A stretch of 64,000 nucleotides of DNA from positions 478,355,396 to 478,419,395 of the forward strand of contig NC_085137.1 of assembly GCF_035046485.1 (NCBI RefSeq), in the 5' to 3' direction. Each line of letters opens with the position of its first letter. Within the stretch, counting starts at the first letter, position 1. The position numbers were made by a program, and so were the translations under genes. Below the pieces are notes generated by a model. The model was not told the origin of the DNA and did no database searches. It saw only the letters and a program-made list of their open reading frames with translations. Source of the DNA: Aedes albopictus. Lineage: Eukaryota > Arthropoda > Insecta > Diptera > Culicidae. This document shows, piece by piece, positions 32,430 through 43,254 of the stretch.

Positions 32430-33824
32430 CAACGTGAATGACAGAAGCTTACTGAAAAAAAACGGCAAATTGTTGAGGATGTACAAAAATGTATCTTCAC
32501 TTTTGGATAGTTAATACCATCCGATTTCAACGCTTTTGGTTTCAATCGACGCGGAAAATTGTCCCATTGATTCCTATTGAAAATGGTTCGGATCGGTCCA
32601 GTCGTTCCGGAGTTATGGTCATTTAGGTGTTCCGGACTGGTACCCCAGAAAGGGGCCAAATATGAAATTGCAACAAACCATACATGCGAACCATCAAACC
32701 ACGGCATTTTTGATAATCTGATGAACGGTTAGCAGGAAAATAGTCGCAGACTATATCTGAACTGGTAGTGTTCCGAAACCGGTTCCGGGTGTCCCGCCGG
32801 AAGTGGCCAAATATAAAAGTGAACCAAACTCATGCATGCGACACATCAAATCGCAGCTTTTTCTATATCCCGATGAACGGTAAATAGGAAATTGTGGCTG
32901 ACTATATTTTAACCGGTAGTGTTGCGGAACCGGTTCCGGGTGTCCCGAAAGTGGTCAAATATAAAAGTGAACCAAGCCCATGCATGCTACACATCAAATC
33001 GTCGCCTTTTCTATAACCTGAGAAACGGTAAGCAGGAAAATAGTCTCAGATCATATCTGTACCGGTAGCATCCCAGAACCGGTTCCTGGTGTCCCGCCGG
33101 AAGTGGCCTAATTCATACATGCGACACATCAAATCCTGGCCTTTCGATAACTTGTACGATCAGCAAGAAAACAAGCTAAGCCCACATTAGAAACTACTTA
33201 TAGTGTTCCGGAATCCGTTCGAGGTGTCTCGCTGAAAGTGGCCGAATATAAAAGAGAACCAAAAAAATATTTGCGACACATCAAATGGCTTTTAAGGTAA
33301 CCTGATGAACGGTTACCAAGAAAAAATATCTCATATCATACTTGGGAAAACTAGTAGTGTCCCGGAATCGGTTCCCGGTGTCCCTCCGAATGTGGTAAAA
33401 TGTAGAAGGGAATCGAACTCCATGTATGCGCTTCATCAAATCGCGGTTATCGAAAGCTCATAAACGGTTTTCAAGAAAATCGGCTCAGATTACGCTAGAG
33501 ACCACCGGTAGTGTTCCACATCCGGGTTCACGTGTCCCGCCGGAATTGGTTGAATGTAAAAATGAACCATGTAAATTTTCCGGAACCGGTTAAGGGTGTC
33601 CCACTGGAAGTGGACATATATAAAAATGAATCAAATCCATTCTTGCGGTGCATCAAATCGCTTTTTTGTCAGTAACCTGATGCATGGATAATACGAAAAT
33701 AGGCACAGTCCAAAGAAGTTACTACCGATAGTGTTTTTCGTTCCGGGTAACCTGATTAACAGTTTTCGTAAACTCAGACCACATTTAAATATACCGGTAG
33801 TGTTCCGGAATAATTTCCGGGGGT
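32430..33824 (+). repeat. Tandem array of about 150-bp units
   Basis: ggtagtgttccggaaccgg, cgggtgtcccgccggaagtgg and atgcgacacatcaaatcg recur. The ggtagt landmark lies at about 32764, 32914, 33063, 33199, 33353, 33507, 33725 and 33795. Most spacings are 149-155, with one shortened unit. The array resumes in degraded form after the hAT insertion (37283-37450: actaccggtggtattg, catcaaatcacacc). Confidence 0.75.
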
Positions 33825-33982
33825 CTCGTAAGCAGTGCTGAAAATTTCATTTCGTCATATCTAAATTCAATCACCTACAGTTCATTTTAGAAGCTGAACC
33901 TGAGAATATGGTGTATGAAAAATCTGTGCGGCTAGACCAGTTCTGCAAGAAAGTCACGGAAAAAGCGCTAGTTTTTGAATAT

Positions 33983-34945
33983 TTAAGGTAAATGACTACC
34001 TTTGGAAAACGCCAAATGATATTCACCGTGAATATCAATTCTTGCAACATGCCCTGCCCACCGTATCCTTCCAGCTTTGGTCACTTTCTGGATACTGTGT
34101 TCGCCGTAAAGTACAGCGAGCTCGTGGTTCATCCTTCTCCGCCACACACCGTTCTCCTGCACACCGCCGAGGATCGTCCTTAGCACCCGTCGCTCGAAAA
34201 CTCCGAGTGCTTGCAGGTCCTCCTCGAGCATCGTCCATGTCTCGTGTCCGTAGAGAACCACCGGTCTTATTAACGTCTTGTACATGGTACATTTGGTGCG
34301 GGGGTGAATCTTTTTTGACCGCAGTTTCTTCTGGAGCCCATAGTAGGCACGACTTCCACTGATGATGCGCCTTCGTATTTCACGGCTCACGTTATTGTCA
34401 GCCGTTAGCAAGGATCCGAGGTAGACGAATTCTTCTACCACCTCGAAAGTATCCCCGTCTATCGTAACATTGCTGCCAAGGCTTGTCCTGTCTCGCTCAG
34501 TCCCACCTACCAGCATGTACTTTGTCTTAGCCGCATTCACCACCAGTCCGACCTTTGCTGCTTCACGTTTCAGGCGGGTGTACTGTTCTGCCACCGTTCC
34601 AAATGTCCTAGCAATAATATCCATGTCATCCGCAAAACATACAAATTGGCTGGATTTCGTGAAGATCGTACCCCGGCTGTTGAGCCCGGCTCGTCGCATA
34701 ACACCTTCCAGGGCGATGTTGAATAGTAGGCAGGAAAGTCCATCACCTTGTCGTAGTCCCCGTCGAGATTCAAATGAACTGGATAGCTCACCCGAAATCC
34801 TTACGCTGTTCTGCACACCGTCCATCGTTGCTCTTATCAGTCTAGTCAGCTTCCCGGGAAAGCTGTTCTCGTCCATAATTTTCCATAGCTCTGTGCGGTC
34901 GATACTGTCGTATGCCGCTTTGAAGTCGCTGTTCATCGACATCAT
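33983..34945 (-). pseudogene. RTE reverse transcriptase catalytic half and C-terminus
   Basis: SDFKAAYDSIDRTELWKIM, RRGLRQGDGLSCLLFNIALE and the catalytic box FVCFADDMDIIARTF are intact. They are followed by the thumb and C-terminal zinc-less tail (TKCTMYKTLIRPVVLYGHET, QENGVWRRRMNHELAVLYG, IRWAGHVARI). The last residues (HGEYHLAFSKGSHLP) are encoded by the hAT arm and flank, so the natural 3' end is missing. Confidence 0.75.
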
Positions 34946-36051
34946 TCATGATGCGTTGGGACCTGGTATTCACGGCATTTCTGGAGGATTTGCCGTACGG
35001 TGAAGATCTGGTCCGTTGTCGACCGGCCGTCGATGAAACCGGCTTGGTAACTTCCCACGAACTCATTTACTTTAGGTGAAAGACGACGGAAGATGATCTG
35101 GGATAGCACTTTGTAGGCAGCATTCAAAACGGTGATCGCTCGAAAGTTCTCACACATTAACTTGTCGCCTTTCTTGTGGATGGGACAGATAATCCTTTCC
35201 TTCCACTCCTGCGGTAGCTGTTCGGTTTCCCAGATCTTGACTACTAACTGGTGCAGACAGATGACCAACTTTTCCGGGCCCATCTTGATGAGTTCTGCTG
35301 CGATACCGTCCTTACCAGCCGCTTTGTTGTTTTTGAGCTGGTGGATGGCATCCTTAACTTCCCTCAGCGTGGGAGTTGGTTCGTTCTCGTCCTCTGCTGC
35401 ATCAACATTTCCTCCGCTGCCTTGGTCCTCCGTGCCTACATTCTCTTCGCCATTCAGGTGCTCGTCGAAGTGCTGCTTCCACCTTTCGATCACCTCACGT
35501 TTGTCCGTCAGGAGGCTCCCTTCCTTATCCCTGCATATTTCGGCTTGCGGCACGTAGCCTTTGCGGGATGCGTTGAGCTTCTGGTAGAACTTGCGTGTTT
35601 CCTGTGAACGGCACAGCAGTTCCATTTCCTCGCACTCCGCTTCTTCCAGGCGGCGCTTTTTCTCCCGGAAGAGACGGGTCTGCTGCTTCCGCTTCTGTCT
35701 GTAGCGCTCCACATTCTGTCGGGTTCCATGCTGCAGCATTACCGCCCGCGCTGCATCCTTCTCCTCCAGAACCGCTCTGCACTCCTCGTCGAACCAATCG
35801 TTTCGTCGACTCCGTTCTACGTACCCGATAGTGCTCTCGGCTGCGTTGTTGATGGCTGCTTTCACTGTACTCCAGCAGTCCTCTAGAGGGGCCACATCGA
35901 GCACACCCTCGTCCGGCAACGCTGCCTCGAGATTCTGCGCGTATACGGTGGCGACATCCGGTTGCTTCAGTCGCTCTAGATCGTACCGGGGCGGCCGCCG
36001 GTAATGTACGTTGTTAATAACGAAGAGTTTTGGGCGCAGTTTAACCATCAC
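34942..36051 (-). pseudogene. RTE linker and reverse transcriptase N-terminal half
   Basis: Continues the endonuclease protein in another frame: MVKLRPKLFVINNVHYRRPP, a helical Arg/Gln-rich linker (ARAVMLQHGTRQNVERYRQK). Then come RT motifs NNKAAGKDGIAAELIKMG, PQEWKERIICPIHKKGDK, NFRAITVLNAAYKVL and GSYQAGFIDGRSTTDQIF. It ends at QVPTHHE where a small (about 11-base) insertion shifts the frame. Confidence 0.75.
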
Positions 36052-36860
36052 CAGGTAGTGATCGGAGTCGATATTAGGCCACGATAGGTCCTGACGTCGA
36101 TAATGTCGGAGAAGTGCCGTCCATCAATCAGAACGTGGTCGATTTGCGATTCCGTTTGTTGTGGTGATCTCCAGGTGTAACGATACGGGAGGCTGTGTTG
36201 GAAGAAGGTGCTACGAATGGCCATGTTCTTGGAAGCGGCGAAATCGATGAGGCGTAGGCCATTTTCGTTCGTCAGCTGGTGGGCGCTGAACTTTCCAATC
36301 GTCGGTCTGAATTCCTCCTCCTGGCCTACCTGAGCGTTTAGATCCCCTATGATGATCTTGACGTCGTGGTCGCGTTCGAGCTGCGCGTAAAATGCGTCTT
36401 TGTCATCATCAGTGCTTCCGGAGTGAGGGCTGTGCACGTTTATTATGCTAATGTTGAAGAATCGGCCCTTGATCCTCAACCTGCACATTCTTTCGTCGAT
36501 CGGCCACCAACCGATCACGCGCCTCTGCATGTCGCCCATCACTATAAAAGCTGTTCCCAGCTCACGTGTGTTGCCGCAACTCTGGTAGATGGTATGATTA
36601 GCTCTAAACGTTCGCACCATAGATCCTGTCCAACACATCTCCTGCAGCGCTACGATTCCGAGCCCGCGGTCCTTCAGTAGATCGGCGAGTATGCGGGTGC
36701 TCCCGATGAAGTTGAGAGATCTGCAGTTCCACGTACCGAGCTTCCAATCGCAAGTCCCTTTTCGTCGCTGTGGTCGTCGCCATTGGTATCGGTTCGCATT
36801 CTTCTCTTGTTGATTTTCCGGTGCTAGTCTTTTTTTACGGCTCGGAGATGAACCAGCCAT
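36048..36860 (-). pseudogene. RTE endonuclease domain
   Basis: APE-type endonuclease of an RTE element, which nicks target DNA for reverse transcription. Visible: KLGTWNCRSLNFIGSTRILA (catalytic Asn), GLGIVALQEMCWTG (catalytic Glu), INVHSPHSGSTDDDKDAFY, IIIGDLNAQVGQEE (GDxN) and ESQIDHVLIDGRH (the His/Asp end, partly preserved as PITTW in the shifted frame). The start at ATG 36860 follows a basic N-terminus. A single-base loss near 36079 ends the frame at 36048; the RT frame begins immediately after, overlapping by 4 bases. Confidence 0.75.
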
Positions 36861-37450
36861 CGGCTGAAAGTCTCGATAATAAAGATAATAATAATATTTT
36901 TTTACGGCTGGCTCGCAGGGCCTGACACCAACCCACTAACCCAGGGAGCTGGACTTACCTTCCCGGAAGCTACGGGTTCTGCATTGGCATTTCCTCCAAC
37001 TACAGTGCTAAATAGCTAGGCTCGAGCGCCAGTCTTCGCCGGGGGTGATGTTTTTAATGGGCGCCCAGGAGATAATATTTTACCTGAGCTTCCACCCCCG
37101 TAGTCCGTGACATTTACCTTAAATATTCTAAAAATATTGTTTTTTCCGTGACTTTCTTGCAGAACTGGTCTAGCCGCACAAGTTTTTCATATATCATATT
37201 CTCAGGTTCAGCGTCTAAAATGAGCTGTAGGTGATTGAATTTAGATTTGACGAAATGAATTTTTCAGCACTGCTCGTAAGCAATACAAAATAGACTCAGA
37301 CTACATAAGAGACTACCGGTGGTATTGCAGAAGCAGCGTTGGGAGCTTCAGCGGAATTACGAAAGTGAACGAAATCAATGCAAGCGATGAATATGTGTAA
37401 GAGAACCAAAAACCTAAAAAAACTAAAGCGATCTCATCAAATCACACCAT

Positions 37451-38189
37451 TTTAGATTCCTGAGACGTGAATTTACAGTAGGATGGGTCAACGCTGTATG
37501 AAAAAATTAAAATTTAAGCGCATCAGCCCCGAACATTCTTTTAAATCTTTATTTGCATCTAAAATTACTGCGCAAAACTTCGATGCGACTGGAGGGCTCT
37601 GTAATGTGGTTCATATTTGAATGTGATATAGCATTGGCAACTCAAATTATTACATGAATCTTGTAACCAGATAATAAAATATAGCATAAAGTGTACAGAT
37701 AAAACTTTGTCAAACTGATCTGTGGAAAAAGTTTAATCCTGGCCAGTAATTGTCGTCTTGGCATGAATCAGCCTCCAGTGAAGGTTGTCAAGCAGTCAAC
37801 TGAAAGGACTGACACTTTCAGCTCTGCCCATACGTTAAACATAACATCGGAATTAGTTCCCCATTTCGATGATGACATAAATAAAATTCTTGATTTTATA
37901 AATAAAGTATTCTCATGATTCAGAAATTCGTAGGTGGTTCCAGATCGCTGTAATGAACATTTCGTCCTTCTCATCCGTTACCAAAGCACAGAGATTTGGG
38001 GCTGATCCCTGATTCTAAGACAAGATTAATTGCGTCGACGGAAAGATCATGAGTACATATTCGACGAGAAAGGCACTATTACCGTTAGGTGGATTAATCT
38101 GTTTTTTTCGGTAATGTAGGTATATGTTTTCTGGATATGCTTCAGCAAAGCATTTATCTGAAACCTATAATCGGTTATAGGTTATAACC
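37451..38189. other. No gene recognised
   Basis: AT-rich sequence with no open frame of interest and no defined element end. Confidence 0.4.
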
Positions 38190-39339
38190 ACAAAGTACAG
38201 CATAAAAAAACGTCTCTATTTAGGCCCGTGCCGAGAATCTCCCGTTTGAGTGCCTCGAACGCAAGCCACACGTCTAACAATGCCTTTATTAATGTTGGTG
38301 CCTAAACCTTACTTTGCAAAAGTAAGAATTTCCAGTTTAAAATTAACCATTTGAATGCTTTTCATTCTCTGAAAATAGGGGTTCACATAAATTTTCTTCA
38401 ATACCACAGCGATCGGAAATGGGCCAAAACTAGTTTTATAGCTTTATGCAGAAAGAAAGAAAAATCAACAGTAATTGATACGGCATTTGGTGTAAACATA
38501 ATTTAAAAACATCTAACAACTTTCTACAAAGACATGCAAATTTAATAACCAGAACATGCTGCGGGTTAACGTAAAGTCAAAAGTCACGTTTTTTCCATAA
38601 TATGTACTTGTAAAGCGGCGATGTTCGAACGTCAACTCACTATCAACGAAGCAAATTTCACGACAAGCGCACCCACCAGATGCAGACTCATCTTCTTTGC
38701 AGCTCAACGTTCCCACTGGACATGACTTATAACTTGGTTTTGTCCACTTTTATAATATTATCGTACCGTTGTGCACATAATTGTTACAGCTGACAAAGCC
38801 GAAGCTTGAATTGTAGTGACTCAATAGATATAATTGATCAGTTTTTGTAATGTAGTCGCAGTCCAACGATTCTTATTAGGAACAATGCCTGCAACTTCTG
38901 CATTATGAAAATGGGGAAATGGGGAAAACAGGATAAAATGCAAGTTCAGTTTGCTGTCATATGCATCCAAAGTCATGCGAGAGCCGAAGCATCTTGTCCC
39001 AAAAAGTATTCGGGGCTTCAAGACATAATACACTGTAATATCAAAATTGGCACTGTTAGTCCTACCGTGATGTTTGGGACTTGCAAATGTGATTATAACC
39101 GTTTTCTGCACAAATGTTGCACAAATTGAAGGTGAAGTTTTTTTTATTTCTTTTTATTTGTGAATTTTAGAAGAAGGTGAAGGTGCTGCAGTTAAAAATC
39201 AACGTATTTTTGAACACGTTGAACGTAATACATTTTAGTAATTGAGATTGAAGTGAACTGTAAATTCTACCATCAAAGTTCTCATTAACATCCGATTGAG
39301 TCGTTTTACCCCATCGGTGCTCATTCGATACCTCTTCAA

Positions 39340-39428
39340 TCCATCGCTAGAACGAGTTCCTGTGCTTGTTTCCATATATACTGCACCGAGCAGCAAAGTT
39401 CGCCGGGTAGTCTGATGTCTCTACGGGA
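39340..39428 (+). promoter_or_regulatory. Promoter-like block in left arm (TATATA at 39375)
   Basis: tccatcgctagaac, then TATATA (39375-39380), then gggtagtctgatgtctctac ggg about 33-50 bases on. The same order and spacing are kept in three other places (41047-41134, 53706-53796, 59036-59123) though the DNA between differs. A TATA box plus a conserved start-site-sized block suggests a pol II promoter reading inward; this is inference. Confidence 0.35.
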
Positions 39429-39972
39429 AACGTGGCCTGGGTTGCGGTGACCCATGTAAAGTACTAAACAGCCAACTAGAACTCCGACAATAATCCCTAT
39501 ATTCTAAATATCTGTGTTTAATGTTGTTGAGTGAATGTGTGTGTATGAGTGATAAAATCGCTGTAAAACACCAATCGTACCGAGAGACAGGAGTTGACTA
39601 CCTTTTTTGCTATTTTTTTTCAAAAAAAAAAAATCATTTCGTTTTAGTCAAAAATTATCTTATGTCAGTATTTCGCGTATTACTCGGTTCTAAGATTTTA
39701 CCGTCCAAGTGTGTCCTATGAATTCGGCATTTACCCTCTAATACCCAACCCCGGCTTTAGACGGGGTATAGTTTGAGCATTTTTGTAATTTTTTATTCAT
39801 GGAAAATTTTTATTTTTGGCTGATATTTAGGACTTTTTTGTTCAAAATGGGTTTGGGTGTATTTTAAAGCGAATTCGAATTTGCGAAATCATTGAAAAAA
39901 TGATGTTTTAGTCACCTTCTAGAAGTCATTGTTTATTTTGTATTGAATCGCTTCAATTAACATAGGGAAAAT

Positions 39973-40149
39973 TACCTATTCTCGGCCGTTTTGTTCTCTT
40001 CGTCTTTTGGGGGATTTTTGAAACCTATTGAACTCAGAGTTGGTCTCAAATCCTTCCCAACTAAGCTGAATTATATGGCCAAGTTTCAAGCAATTTGGCT
40101 GACAAAAATCCCCCATGACGAAGAGAACAAATCTGCCGATAATACCCAT
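39973..40149. mobile_element. Short TIR element in the spacer
   Basis: acctattctcggc, tttgttctcttcgtc and gggggatttttg pair with caaaaatcccccatgacgaa gagaacaaa and gccgataatacccat. Non-coding, about 177 bp. Confidence 0.6.
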
Positions 40150-40373
40150 TGTCATCCTATTTAAATTTTTCTGTGGAAGAAAATCATGATATGCTTTCAA
40201 AGGGGCACTGATATAATGTTTTATATGTATGTTTGGCGAACACATATATGGGGTGCAAGTCGTAGCAAGGAATAGGGCGAATGGGGTGGCCTATTCCTAT
40301 CTACGACTATGTTCGATATTTTTTAGCAAGAGTGTTGGCGGTTTTCAATGGTGAATGAAAATTGTTATTATAT

Positions 40374-40498
40374 AAGTAAAAAGAAAATCGTGTTAAGTAC
40401 TGTTCCTTTGAATTCCACTAAGAATTTGCATCCTTTGACAGATACGTATTTCGACCTCAACTGTAAGGTCGTCTTCAGTGTCTTGTACTTGACTCGAC
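40374..40498 (+). repeat. Single copy of the 125-base palindrome arm
   Basis: aaaaagaaaatcgtgttaag... ttgacagatacgtatttcga ...cttgtacttgactcgac matches one arm of the palindrome at 25207-25331 with about four differences. It ends at the same base as the palindrome centre. Confidence 0.8.
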
Positions 40499-41046
40499 TA
40501 TATATGTTAACCCATAGATATTAGAAATATGAGTATTCAAAAAAGTGTAACGCAGTTTTTAAGGAGTTGCCCTTCTTTGCATAGCCCATTTTTATAATTT
40601 ATCCTGGCTACGACTATGTTTTTCAAAAGGACTTGGTTTTCAAAAGAAGGAATCGAGATACGTAGAGAAATAGATATAGACCCCGACCCTACTGTGACAG
40701 AAACATGTTTGTTTACAGAAACAAATTAAACCGTTTTGACACGTTGATGCCGAATTCATAGAAAACACTCAGACTTTAAAAACTTATAACTGAGTAATAA
40801 GCGAAATATTGAACTAAAATAATTTTGGACTAAAGAAGAAATGAATTTATTTTGAAAAAAAAAATCGCAAAAAGGTAGTCAACTCCTGTCTCTCGGTACG
40901 ATTGGTGTTTCACAGCGATTTTATCACTCATACACACATTCACTCAACAACATCAAACACATATATTTAGAATATAGGGATTATTGTCGGAGTTCTAGTT
41001 GGCTGTTTAGTACTTTACATGGGTCAACGCAACCCAGGCCACGTTT

Positions 41047-41134
41047 CCCGTAGAGACATCAGACTACCCGGCGGACTTTGCTGATCGGTGCAGTATATAT
41101 CGAAACAAACACAGAAACTAGTTCTAGCGATGGA
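41047..41134 (-). promoter_or_regulatory. Promoter-like block in right arm (TATATA at 41094-41100)
   Basis: Inverted counterpart of the 39340 block: cccgtagagacatcagacta ccc, then atatata, then gttctagcgatgga. The presumed direction is minus, towards the spacer, so the two blocks converge. Confidence 0.35.
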
Positions 41135-42199
41135 TTGAAGAAGTATCGAGTATCGAGTCACCAATGGGGTAAAACGACTCAATCGATTGTTGATGAGAAA
41201 TTTGATACTCATCAGTCGGTAGAATTTACAGTTTAATTTGTTACCATCGACGTGTTCAAGAATATGTTGATTTTCATGGCTGGACTAACAGTACCAATTT
41301 CGATATTACAGTACATTACGTCTTAAAATCTCGAGTACTTTTTGGGGCAGGATGCCTCGGTTCTCCTACCTATGGATTGGGAAGCATTCTATAGCAAACT
41401 GATTTTCCAATTAATGTTAATAGAACAAACATTTCCATAGGTTAAGCAGTAAAAATGTAGTTTTTTTTATTTATTAAGAAGGTGAATTTTATCCTGATCT
41501 CCCCATATTCGAAATGCAAAGTAGCAGGAATTGTTCCTACCTAATAGAAACAGTTGGACTGACCGAATGACAAAAACTGATCAATAATATCTATTGAGTT
41601 ACTACAATACAAGCTACGGCTTTGTCAGCTGCACAATAATGTGCGCAACGGTTTGATAATATATATAAGTGGACAAAACCAAGTTTTTGATCATTTCCAG
41701 TGGGAACGTGGAGCTGAAAATTAGATCGTTCTGAGTTTGTTGGCCTGCTTGTCGTGAAATTCGCTTCGTTGATGATAGTGAGTTTGACGTTTTCACATCG
41801 AAGTTTTTTAAGTATTAAGGAATAACGTACCTTTTGACCTTAACATAACCCGCAGCATGTTCCGGTTGTTACGTCTCTTTGTCTTTGTAGAAAGTTTTTT
41901 AGATGATTGTGTTTACATCAAACGCCATATCAATGTTGTTTTTAGGCTATAAAACTAGTTTTGTCCAAATTTAACCATTTCAGACCATTGTGGTATTGAA
42001 GAAAACTCACGTGAACCCCTATTTCCAGACAAGCGTTCAAATACATATTTGGTGCAAAGAGATGTATTTTTCTCTTGGTTTAAGCACCAATCTCAATCAT
42101 GGTATTGTTAGACGTGTGACTTGCATTTGAGGCAGTCAAACGGAAGATTCTCTGTGCGTATCTAGACGGAGACGTTTTTATTTCTTTTTATCGAAGACC

Positions 42200-42428
42200 A
42201 CATTATCAAGAAGACTTGCTGCACTGCTGAAAATCGGGAGTCACTGCTAGCAGCGCCACCCCGGAAAGGTGGCACTATTCATGATAGTGTGTGTAAATTT
42301 TCATACTCGCATCAATACACTCTTACACTTTTACACGAAGGTGCCACTTTAACTCACCAGGCGGCTTTGTCGTCGGTGACGCTTGCCGTTAGTATGGTAA
42401 AACAACATAGTTGCATGTCTTCTTGATA
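42200..42428. mobile_element. Short TIR element
   Basis: ttatcaagaagac and gtcttcttgataa form the ends. The interior has ggtggcactattc / gaaggtgccac pairing. It interrupts the right arm of the foldback together with the next element. Confidence 0.5.
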
Positions 42429-42431
42429 AAG

Positions 42432-42690
42432 TCTAGATTGAGTTTAAATAAGGGCGAAAGTAACATGAGCGAGTTCTCTTCAGCGACTCTCTCTTCTTCA
42501 AATTAAAGTGACAAGATGCAAGTATGGTTGCACTTTTTGGTCATAAATCGCTAGGTTGCGATACAATCTAGCGTCTTAGTGTAAAAAAGTTTGATTGAAT
42601 TTGCATCTTGTCACTTTAATTTGCAGAAGAGAAAGTCGATGAAGAGAACTCTCTCATGTTACTTTCGCCCTTATTTAGACTCAATCTAGA
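42432..42690. mobile_element. Hairpin TIR element
   Basis: tctagattgagtttaaataa gggcgaaagtaacatgag... caaattaaagtgacaagatg caa pairs with its inverse up to ctcaatctaga. Arms are about 95 bases, loop about 70. The foldback arm resumes after it (gtggtcttcgtttttatgg). Confidence 0.65.
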
Positions 42691-43254
42691 AGTGGTCTTC
42701 GTTTTTATGGTATCATTTCCTGCTTTGTGGTGAATGTAATCAATGAAACAAGGTACGCTTCATTTTACTAAGTCAAGACAAATGGATTGAAAGCTATTTT
42801 GAGCATTATTTGGCCACATCACAGAATCTGCTGGGCACCTTGTTCCTTCGGAGAAGTGGCTCGATTTCAGTCGTATCAAATGTTGGCTTGTGACTTTTCT
42901 AATTTCATCAATATAAGAGTTAAAGTTATTGATGGATATTTCGTCATTAATATATCCAGCTGGAATTGCTCCAGACATATATTCTGGTACTCCTCCTGGA
43001 ATTTCTTTCTTATTTTTGGTCTAGAATTTGTTCTGTAATTTCTATGATTCTTCGATTCCTTCGTGTATGTATTTTGCAATTCCTTCTGCGATTTTCAGGA
43101 ATTTATATTGCAAAGATTTCTCATGGATTTTCTTCTAGTATTCCTACAAGACTTCCTTCTAGTATTTTTTTTTCAAAAAATCTTCTTAGAGTCCTTGAGA
43201 TCATCTGTTTGAAATTCCGCATAAAGCTCAATATGGGATCAGGGATGCCACATA
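42691..43254. repeat. 12-bp-type repeats at 42950-43200, no gene
   Basis: Units such as attcttcgattccttcg and gatttctcatggattttctt. Open frames here are low complexity. The first 250 bases have no recognised feature. Confidence 0.4.

Larger units (their letters stand above)
33996..37108 (-). mobile_element. RTE-clade (JAM1-like) non-LTR retrotransposon, near full length
   Basis: Transcribed on the minus strand: 5' region 37108-36861, endonuclease-RT frame 36860 to about 34000, then a truncated or very short 3' end just inside the hAT arm. Organisation (one long EN-RT ORF, short 3' end) and motifs fit the RTE clade, which includes JAM1 of Aedes. Two frame breaks inactivate it. Two other fragments of the same clade lie at 6180-6640 and 24110-24515. 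Confidence 0.75.
33833..37272. mobile_element. hAT-like element with perfect 8-bp TSD, carrying an RTE LINE
   Basis: The left end CAGTGCTGAAAATTTCATTTC and right end ...TTTTTCAGCACTG are preceded and followed by CTCGTAAG (33825-33832, 37273-37280). Arms of about 160 bp (33833-33995 and 37109-37272) pair closely. An 8-bp TSD and a CAGTG terminus are typical of hAT. The original element was a foldback of about 330 bp with no transposase; the rest is the inserted LINE. It sits inside the 150-bp tandem array. Confidence 0.75.
38190..42190. mobile_element. Very large inverted repeat (foldback), arms about 1.5 kb
   Basis: Left arm about 38190-39745, right arm about 40745-42190, spacer about 1 kb. 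Pairing landmarks: gagaatctcccgtttgag/ctcaaacggaagattctc (38234/42132), aacatgctgcgggttaa/ttaacataacccgcagcatgt (38553/41842), cgttcccactgga/tccagtgggaacg (38708/41698), tgttacagctgacaaagcc/ggctttgtcagctgcaca (38785/41610), gtaccgagagacaggagttg actacc/ggtagtcaactcctgtctct (39578/40875). Arm identity is about 75-85 percent by eye. No protein is recognised in arms or spacer. The right arm appears to continue at about 42675 after two later insertions. Confidence 0.7.

Noticed and set aside
34470..35607. Several + strand open frames
   Set aside because: Antisense shadows of the RTE reverse transcriptase.
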